Shown here: positions 34,500 through 43,996 of the stretch, piece after piece
Layout: every line of letters starts with the position of its first letter
How positions within the stretch are numbered: position 1 is the first letter of the stretch
Assembly: GCF_000701685.1 (NCBI RefSeq)
Contig: NZ_JNJO01000003.1
Span: 124,001 to 188,000, forward strand
DNA from: Gemella sanguinis ATCC 700632
GTDB taxonomy: Bacteria > Bacillota > Bacilli > Staphylococcales > Gemellaceae
Reading direction: 5' to 3'
DNA: 64,000 nucleotides
The notes under the pieces: generated by a model
Databases searched by the model: none
The model's input: only the letters and a program-made list of their open reading frames with translations
Told to the model about the DNA's origin: nothing
Translations under genes and position numbers: made by a program

Positions 34500-37115
34500 A
34501 TGACAGAAAAAAATATTATAAACTATAAAGTTAGTCGTCAACTAAAACATGCATTAGAAAGATTAAATAATCGTATATTAAAAAAAGAGTATAAAGTTAT
34601 AGAAAGCCAAGATATCTTATTTAGTATATTAGACATTTGTGATACAGGTATGGGTTATGCTTTAGGATATTATTCTTTAACAAAAAGTAAACTATTAAAA
34701 GAATTTTCAAAAGGAATAATTCTTAGTGGTACAGAAAGAACTGGTATAAAGTTAGATGAATTAAATACATATACTATTAGGAAGACTATAGGTAATGCCA
34801 TTACTTCTTCACCGGTAGAAATCATTAGAGAACCGTCTTCTTCATACTATCTTGCAGAATATGATACTTTTCCTATATCTGAATATATGAAATCTATCTT
34901 TGATTTTGCAGAAGAGATGCGTTTGCAAAATTCACCGGATGGTGTTATTGATTCTTATTGGATATTAAATGGAATTTCTCAAGAGAGGGAAACAAATGCA
35001 AATCAACTTATTTATAAACAATATCTCTTAGCAGGAAATATCCATACAGACGAATATTTACTAGATGTATTTAAAAATTCTAAGTTTTGGTATAAGGATT
35101 TTTTTGATGGTAAATTTGAGAGAGAAAAAGCTACAAAAATAAGAAAAGAAGCTCAAATTTCAGTTAAATTATCTAATCCAGACTACTCTTTATTAAATGA
35201 TATTGCTACCGATATAACTTTAAAAGCACAAAATGGTGAACTGATGGAAGTAGTAGGACGAGATGAGGAAATACGTAAAGTTGAGATTGCACTAACACGT
35301 AGAGATAAAAATAATGTTGTTTTGATAGGGGATGGAGGAGTTGGTAAATCTGCAATAGTTGAAGGAATAGCGATGCGCATAGCTAGAGGCCAGGTAGCGT
35401 CACTAAAAGGGAAAAAAATTCTTCAGTTTAGTTTAAATGATTTAAAATCTACTCTAGGAGGATACACAAATGAAGGTATTAGTAGATTTATTGAAGAAAT
35501 GAAGAGAGAAAAAGATATAATATTATTTGTAGATGAGATTCATATGTTAGGTTTGGTTAAAAGCCTAACAGACACATTTAAACCCTTAATGGCGCGTGGA
35601 GATTTTCGAATTATTGGTGCAACAACACCGACGGAATGGAATCTGTATATTTCAAGTGATACGGCATTAGTTAGACGTTTTGAAAAAGTTAAAGTGGATG
35701 AACCAAGTGTTGAAGATACTGTAAAAATTGTAGAAACTATATCTTCTGCGTATGAGAACTTTCATCAAGTAAATTATGATGAAGATACTATTGAATTAGC
35801 AGTAAGATTAGCTAAAAAATATCTTAAAGGAGAAAAATTACCTGATTCTGCTTTTACAGTAATTGATAATGCAGGAGCTTTAGTTAGGATTGAAGCAAAA
35901 CAAGATATTGCAATGGTTAAAGATTATCAAAATAAAGTACATAAATTAAAGGAAGAATTGAAGGAAGTAGAAAAAACTGAATATAATGAAGTTGCCATTG
36001 AAGAAATAAGAAGAAAGCTTGAACTAGAAGCTAGTGATTTTCAAAAAAAACGTAATAATTTAAATTCAAATTATTATGAACTCAAAATTACAAAAGAAGA
36101 TATAAAAAAAGCAGTTGAACAAAAAGCTGGTGTTAAAATTAGAGAGCAAGATTTGAAAGTTGGTAAAGATGTAGCTAAGGAAGAATTAAGTAGACTTTCT
36201 AATTTAAAAAATAATTTAGCAGAGAAAATTATTGGACAAATGGATGCGACAAATACTATAGCAGAGGCTGTTATTCGTTCAAAAACAGGCTTCAGAAATC
36301 CTAAACGTCCTATTGGAGTATTCTTGTTTCTAGGTACTAGCGGGGTTGGAAAAACAGAAACAGCGAAAGTATTATCAGAAGAACTAACAGGATCAGTAGA
36401 TGATCTCATTCGTTTAGATATGTCAGAATATCAACAAGAGCATGAGGTAGCCAAACTAATAGGTGCTCCTCCTGGATATGTAGGTTTTAGAAGTGGAGGG
36501 ATTTTGACAAGAGCTGTAAAAAACAATCCAAAATCTGTTGTGCTATTAGATGAGATTGAAAAAGCTCATCCTAGAATTTATGATTTAATGTTACAAGTTT
36601 TTGATGATGGAATTTTAACAGATGGTATGGGTGAAAGAGTAGATTTTTCAAATACAATTATAATATTAACTTCAAATTTAGGTTCGAATTTAATTAGAAA
36701 AGATAAGAAAGTTGGTTTTACGAGAGAAGGAACGGAACAGTTGATTCAAGAAAAAACAATGAAAGCAATTCAAAATTTTTTCCGACCAGAACTTCTAAAT
36801 CGTATAGATGAGATTGTAATCTTTAAACCTTTCACAGAAGAGTCGATATTTAAAATTACTAGATTATTACTTGAAAAAGAAGTAGAAATCATAAAGAAGA
36901 GTGGTTATGAATTGAAATTTATGGAAGATGCAGTGAAATTTCTTGTTAAAACAACTCATAATTCAGAAAATGGAGCTCGAGCAATTCGTCGAGGAATTAC
37001 TAATTTAATAGAATCCCCTCTATCAGAATTAATTGTAAATAAGTTCATTAGTAAAGGAGATAAGGTAGTAGTGGATTCGGATGGATTTAAATTATTATTT
37101 GAAGTTGTTAGCTAA
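34500..37115 (+). CDS. ClpC/ClpB-like double AAA+ ATPase without Clp-N repeats, 871 aa
   Basis: It has two AAA+ modules of the Clp/Hsp100 type. Module 1 has Walker A G-D-G-G-V-G-K-S (277-284), Walker [10 protein letters not shown], and a short coiled segment near 475-530. Module 2 has G-T-S-G-V-G-K-T (612-619), L-L-D-E-I-E-K-A-H, and the pore segment [12 protein letters not shown] tripeptide sits where ClpC has its ClpP-docking loop. It differs from ClpC in two ways. The first 240 residues are unlike the Clp-N repeats. The usual module-1 pore loop (K-Y-R-G-E-F) is replaced by G-G-Y-T-N-E-G. It is therefore a specialised paralogue of the housekeeping clpC at 60846, possibly a defence or quality-control unfoldase. 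Confidence 0.88.
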   Translation: MTEKNIINYKVSRQLKHALERLNNRILKKEYKVIESQDILFSILDICDTGMGYALGYYSLTKSKLLKEFSKGIILSGTERTGIKLDELNTYTIRKTIGNAITSSPVEIIREPSSSYYLAEYDTFPISEYMKSIFDFAEEMRLQNSPDGVIDSYWILNGISQERETNANQLIYKQYLLAGNIHTDEYLLDVFKNSKFWYKDFFDGKFEREKATKIRKEAQISVKLSNPDYSLLNDIATDITLKAQNGELMEVVGRDEEIRKVEIALTRRDKNNVVLIGDGGVGKSAIVEGIAMRIARGQVASLKGKKILQFSLNDLKSTLGGYTNEGISRFIEEMKREKDIILFVDEIHMLGLVKSLTDTFKPLMARGDFRIIGATTPTEWNLYISSDTALVRRFEKVKVDEPSVEDTVKIVETISSAYENFHQVNYDEDTIELAVRLAKKYLKGEKLPDSAFTVIDNAGALVRIEAKQDIAMVKDYQNKVHKLKEELKEVEKTEYNEVAIEEIRRKLELEASDFQKKRNNLNSNYYELKITKEDIKKAVEQKAGVKIREQDLKVGKDVAKEELSRLSNLKNNLAEKIIGQMDATNTIAEAVIRSKTGFRNPKRPIGVFLFLGTSGVGKTETAKVLSEELTGSVDDLIRLDMSEYQQEHEVAKLIGAPPGYVGFRSGGILTRAVKNNPKSVVLLDEIEKAHPRIYDLMLQVFDDGILTDGMGERVDFSNTIIILTSNLGSNLIRKDKKVGFTREGTEQLIQEKTMKAIQNFFRPELLNRIDEIVIFKPFTEESIFKITRLLLEKEVEIIKKSGYELKFMEDAVKFLVKTTHNSENGARAIRRGITNLIESPLSELIVNKFISKGDKVVVDSDGFKLLFEVVS

Positions 37116-37127
37116 AGGAGGATAATT

Positions 37128-37658
37128 ATGGGACTTTCTTATGGACCACAGTATACTTGGACAGAACACTTTGGAAAAAGAGCACAAGAACGTTTTGGAG
37201 TGAATGAGGAACGGCTACCAAAGTGGATAGGTAGGCAAATCGGTAGTCTAACTGTTTATGATTCTAATGTTGAACAGCGACCTGAAGAAAGAAAATATGT
37301 TTCTGACTATGGAATTATTTTTGTATGTAATACAGTTGAACAAAAATTTATTACTTGTTATGAAGCAAAAGATATAATTATTGAAGGAAAGAAGGTTACA
37401 ATTCATGATTATAATGTAGATTTGTTTAGGGAGGAAGTAGAAAATCTAGCAAGAAAATATTGCTTAAAAGATGCTAAGGAAATGTTATGTAGTGTAGAGG
37501 ATCATATACATAAGTTTCACGTAATTTCTCAAAAATTAATCTCAGGAAGATTGACAAAACATAACTATAACCTTATTACTAATTTAATTGATGAATTTCA
37601 TGTAATTAAGTCTGCAATTAGAGTTATAGAGACTAAACGTGGTGATTTTAAAATTTAA
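37128..37658 (+). CDS. Unknown 176-aa protein downstream of the Clp-like ATPase
   Basis: I do not recognise it with confidence. The N-terminal 95 residues contain W-T-E-H-F-G-K-R-A-Q-E-R-F-G and later I-I-F-V-C-N-T-V-E-Q-K-F-I-T-C-Y. This H-x3-R-x3-R-F plus beta-hairpin layout loosely recalls the DUF4258/BrnT (RelE-like RNase) fold. The C-terminal half is helical. AAAGGAGG precedes the ATG, 12 bases after the ATPase stop, so the two are co-translated. It could be a toxin-like effector or a substrate adaptor, and no more can be said. Confidence 0.6.
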   Translation: MGLSYGPQYTWTEHFGKRAQERFGVNEERLPKWIGRQIGSLTVYDSNVEQRPEERKYVSDYGIIFVCNTVEQKFITCYEAKDIIIEGKKVTIHDYNVDLFREEVENLARKYCLKDAKEMLCSVEDHIHKFHVISQKLISGRLTKHNYNLITNLIDEFHVIKSAIRVIETKRGDFKI

Positions 37659-37712
37659 TTTATAAATTTGAGTTTTCTAATAATTATTTTAAATCAGTTG
37701 TTTGAAAAGAAA

Positions 37713-37741
37713 TATACAATAGTTTGATAATATGTTATAAT
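37713..37741 (+). promoter_or_regulatory. Promoter of the helicase-nuclease gene
   Basis: TATACA (37713-37718), 17 bases, then the extended -10 TGtTATAAT ending at 37741. Confidence 0.65.
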
Positions 37742-37787
37742 TATAAAAAATAAAATGGATGTAATCTTTTTAAGGAGAGGAAAGTTA

Positions 37788-40700
37788 ATGAAGGATTTTA
37801 AAAGTATTTATCAAGAAGAATATGAAAAACTAAATAAACAACAGAAACAAGCAGTCGATACAGTTGAAGGACCAGTGATGGTTATTGCTGGTCCTGGTAC
37901 AGGGAAAACACAGATACTTTCTCGTCGTGTTGCGAATATCTTGACCAATTACCACACGAATCCAGAAGAAATTGTTTGTTTAACATATACAGAGGCAGGT
38001 GCATCTGAAATGTTGGATCGTTTGGAAGGATTGATTGGGGAAGAGGGGCGTAAAGTAAGAGTATCAACTATCCATGCATTTTGTAGTGAGTTGATTTTAG
38101 CAAACTCCAAGTTATTTGGTGAAGAGCCCAAAGTTATTACGGACGCAGTTAAGTATGAGATACTTAAAGAGATTATGGATGAGTATATCAAAGAAGATAG
38201 TCCGTTTTATAAGAATTATGGAAATCGTTATTCTTCTAAAGATCAGTTATTAGAACTCTTTACAAAAATAAAACGTGAGAATATAGATAAAGATGATTTT
38301 AAAATAATGATAGATGAATATTTTAAAATGATTGATTTATCTGTACCTGGAGAAGAATTGTATAAAAAATTCAAGTATACTAAAAAGTATAAAGATAAAA
38401 AACCAGGTGATTTTAAAGCTGAGTATGATAAAGAACGACAGAGAATGCAAAAGTTGCTAGCTGGGGTTGAAATTGTTGAAAAATACAAAAACGAAATCAA
38501 TGAACATAATTATTTTGATTTTGATGATATGATTTTATGGACAATTAAAAAGCTAGAAGTAGATAATGATTTTCAAAGTAGTATTTCTAATTCTATAAAA
38601 TTTTTATTTGTTGATGAATTTCAGGATACTTCAGTTGTTCAGAATAAACTTATAGATTTATTAGTAAAAGGGAAAACTAGTCCAAATATTTTTGTTGTTG
38701 GAGACGATGATCAAAGTATTTTTCGTTTTCAAGGTGTCAGTGCAAATAATATTCAAGATTTTGATAAGAAGTATCAACCTAGTAAAATTGTTCTCGAAGA
38801 AAATTATAGATCTTCCCAGGCTATCATTGATGCTTCAAGGCAACTAATCAGTCATAATCCAAGAGAAGAGAAAGTCCTTGTTGCAGCTGGCGATAATAAA
38901 GATTATGATTATCAATTGCCGATCTTGAAATCATATCCAAATGCAAAAGATGAAATGTTTGGTGTACTGAGTGAGATTAAAAACCTTATTAATTCAGGTG
39001 TATCACCTAATGAAATTGGAGTTATATACGGAAGGAATTCCTATGGAGAGGAGTTTGCAAAAATTCTTCGTGATAATGGTATTTTTGTTCAAATAAAAGA
39101 AAACCAGAATTTATTTGATGATTCCTTCTTCAAAAAAATATCAACTATTTTAAAATATATTTGTCAAAATTCAAGAGATGTTAGAGAGTTACGAAAAATC
39201 ATATATTTTGATTTCTTTGAAGTAGGACTATCAGAAATAGCAACAATACGAAATCTCAAGAAGGATGAGAATATTTTAATTCCTTCTATTGAAAAAATTG
39301 ATAAGAAATTAGAAAATATTCGTAAAAAGGTTAATAATTCAGAAAAATATTTATCTCCCATGAATGTTCTTAGCTATTTAGTGAAATCTCTAGAAATTGA
39401 TGAATATATCATGAAATCAAAAGAAAGATATAACTTAGTTTCTGTTTTAAATGAGCTTTATAAATTGATGTTAACTGAATGTCAAATTCATCCTAATTTG
39501 ACTATAAGGGGATTTTTAAATAAAATATCAGCCCTGCAAGAAATGAAAATTAATCTTCCAATTGAAACTATTTCAGGTGCTCCAAGCAACTGTATTCAAT
39601 TAATGACAGCTCATGGTTCCAAAGGGTTAGAGTTTGATCATGTATTTATGATGAAATGTAATGATGGAAAGAGGGATGAAATGTGGCCTGGAGGAGAGAA
39701 TAAATCTGATAAACTAACTTATCCGCCAGGTTTAGTCAGGGAAGATGAGGATGAAAAAGTTCTAAAAAAAGAAGAAAATCGTCGTCTATTTTATGTTGCT
39801 ATCACTCGGGCAAAGAAGGTTCTTCATCTATCATACTCCAAGGAATTTCCTAAAACTCATTTTATTAATGATTTAGTGGGTATTATTGATGAAGTTGAAG
39901 TAGTTGGGTTACCAAAAAATCTCCAATCTAAGGAAGAAGTAGTTATATCAAAATTACCTGAGGATATTGTTGACGAGATAATGGACGGTTTTAGTCTAAG
40001 TGTCAGTACATTAAATGCTTTTCTTAAATGTCCTTTGAGTTTTTATTTCAACAAGGGATTAAAATTGCAATCTGAAACAAACGAGGCTATGGTCTTTGGT
40101 AGTATAATTCACGAAATCTTAGAACAAATATTTATATCTAAGGATGCTTCGCAAAGTTCAGAATTAACAGAAAAAACGGTTCTTTCCTTAGAAGAAACTT
40201 TAAAATTATTTGAAACTATATTTGAAGAAAAATCATGGCAATTCTCTTCAAACAGAATTAAGAGAGATAATTTTAATAGAGGTAGAAAGATAATTGAAAA
40301 TCTTTATAATAAACCTGGTTACCTCAAAGAAGGTGTAATTGCAGTTGAACACGATATTAAGGGAGTTAAGTTAGGGAGTATATTAGATGACTCAGAAACG
40401 TTATCCAATATGGAGTTAAATGGGAAAATTGATAAAATCGAGTGTGAGGGTGATATAATCCGGCTTATTGACTATAAAACAGGAAATGCAAAAAATGCCA
40501 AAGAGAAATTAGCAGGACCAAACGAAAAAGAACCCGTTGGTGGTGATTATTGGCGTCAGGCAGTTTTTTATTATTTACTTTTTACAAATTCTGGTTTTGA
40601 TATATCAAATAAAAAAGTGGTAGTTAAGTATGTATTTATTGAGGATTCAGATACAGAGGAGGGATTCACTGAGACACCAGATATTTTAATTTCTAAAAGT

Positions 40701-41744
40701 GATACGGATTTAGTGTTGGAACTAATAAAAGAGGCATTTATGAAATTAAAGAAGGGTGATTTTAATAGGGGATGTGGAGTTGTTAAAAGGCAAAGTCAAG
40801 TTTATCCTTGTGACCACTGTATTCGAGTATTGGATAATGTATTTCCTGCATTTGATAATATCAAAGAAATAGAGGTTGCCACATACATAAAATCACTAAA
40901 TAAATATAAAAGTTTAAGCGTAAGTAAATTGAATAAGTTTTTAAACTGTCAGAAAAGTTTTTATTTTGATAATGTTCTTCAATTGACGGTTTCAGCAGGT
41001 TTATCTGCTAGTCCTAATGAAAAATATTCAAGAAGTACTTCAAGTGCCGTGCCAACAGGTCCTGTTTTTGGGATAGTAATTCATGAAACACTTGAAAAAA
41101 TTTATAAATATAGCTTACAATTGGGAGATGCTCTTAATTATTACAATAATTCTTTACAACTTCACAAAGAAGAAATTAGTGGTGAAATGTCTATAAATGA
41201 ACTAAGAGAATATGGCCAACAACTACTTAAGAAGCTTTATGAGAACTACATCCCTAATAGCTTAAAAGGTGAAAATGTTAGTTTAGAGAAAGAGATTAAT
41301 GTTAAATTAGAAGGGGATTTCTTAATTAATGGCATTATAGATAAATTAGAATATGATAATGACATAATTAGAGTAGTAGATTATAAAACGGGTTCTGCAG
41401 AACGAGGAGTAGAGGAACTTGTGTTTGGTGGTAATTATTGGCGTCAAGCTGTATTTTATACTATTTTATTAGAACACTCGGCTGAAATATATACAAAAAA
41501 TAAGAGAATTGAAATCCAATATATATTCCTGGATGATACAACAAATGATAAGGGCTACTCTATCCATACAGTAAATGTTACAAAAAAGGATATGAATTTG
41601 GTTCTTTCGCAAATTCATAACTTTTGGAAGTTAGTAAATACGGCTGATTTTACAGGCGGCTGCAATAAAGATGACTGTGACTATTGTCGCTTGGCTAAGT
41701 TTGTTGATTTTAAGTTGCTGAAAGACAACTTGGCTGAAAAATAG
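37788..41744 (+). CDS. UvrD-family helicase fused to two RecB-type nuclease domains, 1318 aa
   Basis: An SF1A helicase at the N-terminus: Walker A G-P-G-T-G-K-T (35-41), Walker B F-V-D-E-F-Q-D, G-D-D-D-Q-S-I-F-R-F, L-E-E-N-Y-R-S-S, and a C-terminal motif V-A-I-T-R-A-K. Two PD-(D/E)XK modules follow. Module 1 (about 737-1015) has D895-Y-K897, the Q-A-V-F-Y motif, and cysteines 748, 996, 1008 and 1011. Module 2 (about 1043-1310) has D1198-Y-K1200, the same Q-A-V-F-Y, and cysteines 1054, 1292, 1297 and 1300. The four cysteines per module suggest AddB-like iron-sulfur staples. An ATG at 37755 is in frame, but AAGGAGAGG favours the start at 37788. It probably processes DNA ends. Confidence 0.9.
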   Translation: MKDFKSIYQEEYEKLNKQQKQAVDTVEGPVMVIAGPGTGKTQILSRRVANILTNYHTNPEEIVCLTYTEAGASEMLDRLEGLIGEEGRKVRVSTIHAFCSELILANSKLFGEEPKVITDAVKYEILKEIMDEYIKEDSPFYKNYGNRYSSKDQLLELFTKIKRENIDKDDFKIMIDEYFKMIDLSVPGEELYKKFKYTKKYKDKKPGDFKAEYDKERQRMQKLLAGVEIVEKYKNEINEHNYFDFDDMILWTIKKLEVDNDFQSSISNSIKFLFVDEFQDTSVVQNKLIDLLVKGKTSPNIFVVGDDDQSIFRFQGVSANNIQDFDKKYQPSKIVLEENYRSSQAIIDASRQLISHNPREEKVLVAAGDNKDYDYQLPILKSYPNAKDEMFGVLSEIKNLINSGVSPNEIGVIYGRNSYGEEFAKILRDNGIFVQIKENQNLFDDSFFKKISTILKYICQNSRDVRELRKIIYFDFFEVGLSEIATIRNLKKDENILIPSIEKIDKKLENIRKKVNNSEKYLSPMNVLSYLVKSLEIDEYIMKSKERYNLVSVLNELYKLMLTECQIHPNLTIRGFLNKISALQEMKINLPIETISGAPSNCIQLMTAHGSKGLEFDHVFMMKCNDGKRDEMWPGGENKSDKLTYPPGLVREDEDEKVLKKEENRRLFYVAITRAKKVLHLSYSKEFPKTHFINDLVGIIDEVEVVGLPKNLQSKEEVVISKLPEDIVDEIMDGFSLSVSTLNAFLKCPLSFYFNKGLKLQSETNEAMVFGSIIHEILEQIFISKDASQSSELTEKTVLSLEETLKLFETIFEEKSWQFSSNRIKRDNFNRGRKIIENLYNKPGYLKEGVIAVEHDIKGVKLGSILDDSETLSNMELNGKIDKIECEGDIIRLIDYKTGNAKNAKEKLAGPNEKEPVGGDYWRQAVFYYLLFTNSGFDISNKKVVVKYVFIEDSDTEEGFTETPDILISKSDTDLVLELIKEAFMKLKKGDFNRGCGVVKRQSQVYPCDHCIRVLDNVFPAFDNIKEIEVATYIKSLNKYKSLSVSKLNKFLNCQKSFYFDNVLQLTVSAGLSASPNEKYSRSTSSAVPTGPVFGIVIHETLEKIYKYSLQLGDALNYYNNSLQLHKEEISGEMSINELREYGQQLLKKLYENYIPNSLKGENVSLEKEINVKLEGDFLINGIIDKLEYDNDIIRVVDYKTGSAERGVEELVFGGNYWRQAVFYTILLEHSAEIYTKNKRIEIQYIFLDDTTNDKGYSIHTVNVTKKDMNLVLSQIHNFWKLVNTADFTGGCNKDDCDYCRLAKFVDFKLLKDNLAEK

Positions 41745-41777
41745 AAATTAAATAAAACAATTTGGAGAGTGAATAAA

Positions 41778-42053
41778 ATGAGTTTTTTATCAACGGTTTG
41801 GCCAATATTACTATTATTTGTAGTTTGTATATTGCTTATAATAGTTAAGATAGTAAGAATGATAAGAATATCGAGGGATAAAACTAAGCGTTATAAAGGT
41901 GATTATATACTCTTAGGTTTGGTTATTGGTATGTCTATAGGTACTTTAATAGGAACTTTATATGATAGTAAATCAGGTATGGGTGTATCAATAGGAATGT
42001 CTCTAGGAACGATGGTTGGAATGACTATAGGAATGTTAATTCATAAGAAGTAG
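41778..42053 (+). CDS. Small membrane protein, 91 aa
   Basis: A first membrane helix (about 8-28) is followed by a basic stretch. Then come two glycine-rich helices containing G-M-S-I-G-T-L-I-G-T-L and G-M-S-L-G-T-M-V-G-M, a glycine-zipper-like repeat. I do not recognise the family. A GTG at 41769 is in frame, but it sits on the Shine-Dalgarno GGAG, so the ATG at 41778 is used. It lies 33 bases after the helicase gene and may share its transcript. Confidence 0.65.
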   Translation: MSFLSTVWPILLLFVVCILLIIVKIVRMIRISRDKTKRYKGDYILLGLVIGMSIGTLIGTLYDSKSGMGVSIGMSLGTMVGMTIGMLIHKK

Positions 42054-42069
42054 GAAATATAAATACACA

Positions 42070-42112
42070 CAAAAAAGCAGAGAAATTAATATATTTCTCT
42101 GTCTTTTGTTTT
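42070..42112. terminator. Bidirectional terminator
   Basis: A perfect 9-bp stem CAGAGAAAT / ATTTCTCTG flanked by ACAAAAAAG on the left and TCTTTTGTTTTT on the right, placed between convergent genes. Confidence 0.9.
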
Positions 42113-42990
42113 TATAACTTAGCTTGATAACATTTTTTTAGAAATCCATTTCTTGCTTTTTCTTTTTTATCGTCACTTTCATCAAAACCATCATATGGTG
42201 CTTTTGGGTCATGTACTTTAGGTTTTCTTTTTAATGTATTACAAACTTCATCTATATGAGCAAAAGCAAAATTAAAGTCATCTGTCCATCCAGTATGTCC
42301 GGTAATTATTTTTAAGTTAAGATTTCTTTTTCTTAGTATTTCTTCTAATTTTTTTAGTGATTTGCATTGTAACTTTCTATCTTCAGCAAGAGTATTTAAA
42401 AATGCATAGCCACCATCTGCTCCAAACCAAATGGTATCACCTGTAAATAAATATGTGTCATCAATCAAATAGACAAGATGACCCCATGTATGTCCTGGAA
42501 CTAGAAAGGCTTCTATCTTAATATTTTTAATATAGAATATTTCGCCATCATCAATTAAAGTTTTTTTATTTGTTATATTTACTTGAGGTAGTTTATATAA
42601 ACCCCAATAAACTTTACGTCGTTTTCTTCCTTCTAAATATTCATTTTCAACTTTTCCAATATATATTTTTGATTCTTTAAATAAATTATCGCTATCTATT
42701 TCAATAGCACCAACATGATCGGTATCTTGATGTGTAATTAGTATTTCATTTATACATTTTGGATTAATATCCAGCCAATTCATTTTTTCTGCCAGTCTAT
42801 CGTAGTTATATCCAGCATCAATCATGATTGTATAACCATCTTTTGTATAAAAGTAAATATTTGCGACATATTCCCTAATACAGCTCACTTTTTCATCTAT
42901 ATAACCTGTATTTAATGGCTTAAATATCTCTTTTCCCCTAAACATAAATGACATAAATTTTTGTTGATTTTTTGAATCTTTTTTTGACAT
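42112..42990 (-). CDS. Metallo-beta-lactamase-fold hydrolase, 292 aa
   Basis: A binuclear metal hydrolase fold with the motif T-H-Q-D-T-D-H-V-G, in which the usual second histidine is aspartate, a variant I recall in this superfamily. G-H-T-W-G-H and T-G-D-T-I-W supply further metal ligands, and a last histidine occurs in I-T-G-H-T-G-W. There is no signal peptide, so it is cytoplasmic. The substrate is unknown. It is the only minus-strand gene in this part of the window. Confidence 0.88.
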   Translation of the reverse strand: MSKKDSKNQQKFMSFMFRGKEIFKPLNTGYIDEKVSCIREYVANIYFYTKDGYTIMIDAGYNYDRLAEKMNWLDINPKCINEILITHQDTDHVGAIEIDSDNLFKESKIYIGKVENEYLEGRKRRKVYWGLYKLPQVNITNKKTLIDDGEIFYIKNIKIEAFLVPGHTWGHLVYLIDDTYLFTGDTIWFGADGGYAFLNTLAEDRKLQCKSLKKLEEILRKRNLNLKIITGHTGWTDDFNFAFAHIDEVCNTLKRKPKVHDPKAPYDGFDESDDKKEKARNGFLKKCYQAKL

Positions 42991-43040
42991 AGTACGTTAC
43001 CTTTAATTTCTTTCCCTACAGTATAGTAGATCTTATACTA

Positions 43041-43064
43041 TCAATTATCTTAAGTGATAATTGA
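43041..43064. promoter_or_regulatory. Inverted repeat upstream of the metallo-hydrolase gene
   Basis: Perfect 9-bp arms TCAATTATC / GATAATTGA are separated by six bases, 50 bases upstream of the minus-strand start. A second dyad AGTATA...TATACT lies beside it (43019-43038). They could be operator sites. Confidence 0.4.
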
Positions 43065-43175
43065 ACTCCCTTTTTAAATTTTCCTAATTATTTAAATGTA
43101 TATTAAATATCTCTATTTACTTTTATTATATCACGTTTATACTTCAATATAAATAACGCATTATATGATTTTATG

Positions 43176-43184
43176 TGTTATAAT
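43176..43184 (+). promoter_or_regulatory. Extended -10 promoter of the CPBP cluster
   Basis: TGtTATAAT without a good -35, 80 bases before the first membrane-protein gene. Confidence 0.5.
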
Positions 43185-43263
43185 AGATTTAAATGTTTTT
43201 GAGAAAAGAAAAAAGTTTTGGAAGGTAAAATGTTAGTTAATAAGTATTTATAGGAGAAAGTTT

Positions 43264-43965
43264 ATGAGCAAAAAGCAACTTACTGTAGATGAGAAAAAAT
43301 TAGATTTAGACTTAACGATTATAGGAATTGTTACATTCTTAGTTTTTGGGATATTTGCATTATATGCAAAACAAATTAACGGTTTTATTTCTAATGGAAA
43401 TATTAATGTTGTTTTAAGACTATTGTTAAATGCTGGGATACAATTTGGAGTTGCTGGACTAGGAATAGTTATTGTTATGTTTTTTAGGAAAGAAAGTTTT
43501 TCTAGTTATGGATTAAAGATGGATAATATTGTTAAATCAATACTAGGAACTATTGTTAGTTTTCTACCAGTAATTATTTATATTTTTGCTTCAGGAGGTT
43601 TTAAAGGTTATCATCCATTACATATTTCAATCACTAAAGATGTTATTGTTAGTGGATTTCCAATAAATATACTAGGTATGTGTTTAATTTTAATAGTTTG
43701 GGGATTTTTTGAAGGTTTTAACTATGCTGTTATAGCAGATAAAATCAATAAGCGCTATCCAACAAAGAGTACTTGGTTAAACTATGGAGCGATTACTTGT
43801 GCATTTATTTGTCTGTTATTTCATCCCATAAAAACAGACTTTTGGGGAATTATAGAATTAATTACAACATTTATTGCTATATATGGAATGTTGATAGTTA
43901 AAACTAAAACTAATAATGCTTGGGGAAGTGTCTTTGCATTTATATTTATTTGGAATGCATTGTAA
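43264..43965 (+). CDS. CPBP-like membrane protein with degenerate motifs, 233 aa
   Basis: A multi-pass membrane protein (about seven helices). The segment W-G-F-F-E-G-F-N-Y near residue 158 stands where CPBP (Abi, CAAX-protease-like) proteins have E-E-x-x-x-R, and L-F-H-P-I follows in the next helix. Only one glutamate is present and the arginine is missing, so it may be an inactive relative. Two better CPBP genes follow in the same direction. AGGAGAAAG precedes the ATG. Confidence 0.65.
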   Translation: MSKKQLTVDEKKLDLDLTIIGIVTFLVFGIFALYAKQINGFISNGNINVVLRLLLNAGIQFGVAGLGIVIVMFFRKESFSSYGLKMDNIVKSILGTIVSFLPVIIYIFASGGFKGYHPLHISITKDVIVSGFPINILGMCLILIVWGFFEGFNYAVIADKINKRYPTKSTWLNYGAITCAFICLLFHPIKTDFWGIIELITTFIAIYGMLIVKTKTNNAWGSVFAFIFIWNAL

Positions 43966-43996
43966 TCACTAGATAAAAAAAGAGTAGGAGAGTGTA

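Noticed and set aside
41778..42053. A holin or toxin role for the small membrane protein after the helicase
   Set aside because: Glycine-zipper helices are suggestive, but no lysis gene, antisense RNA or conserved toxin pattern supports it.
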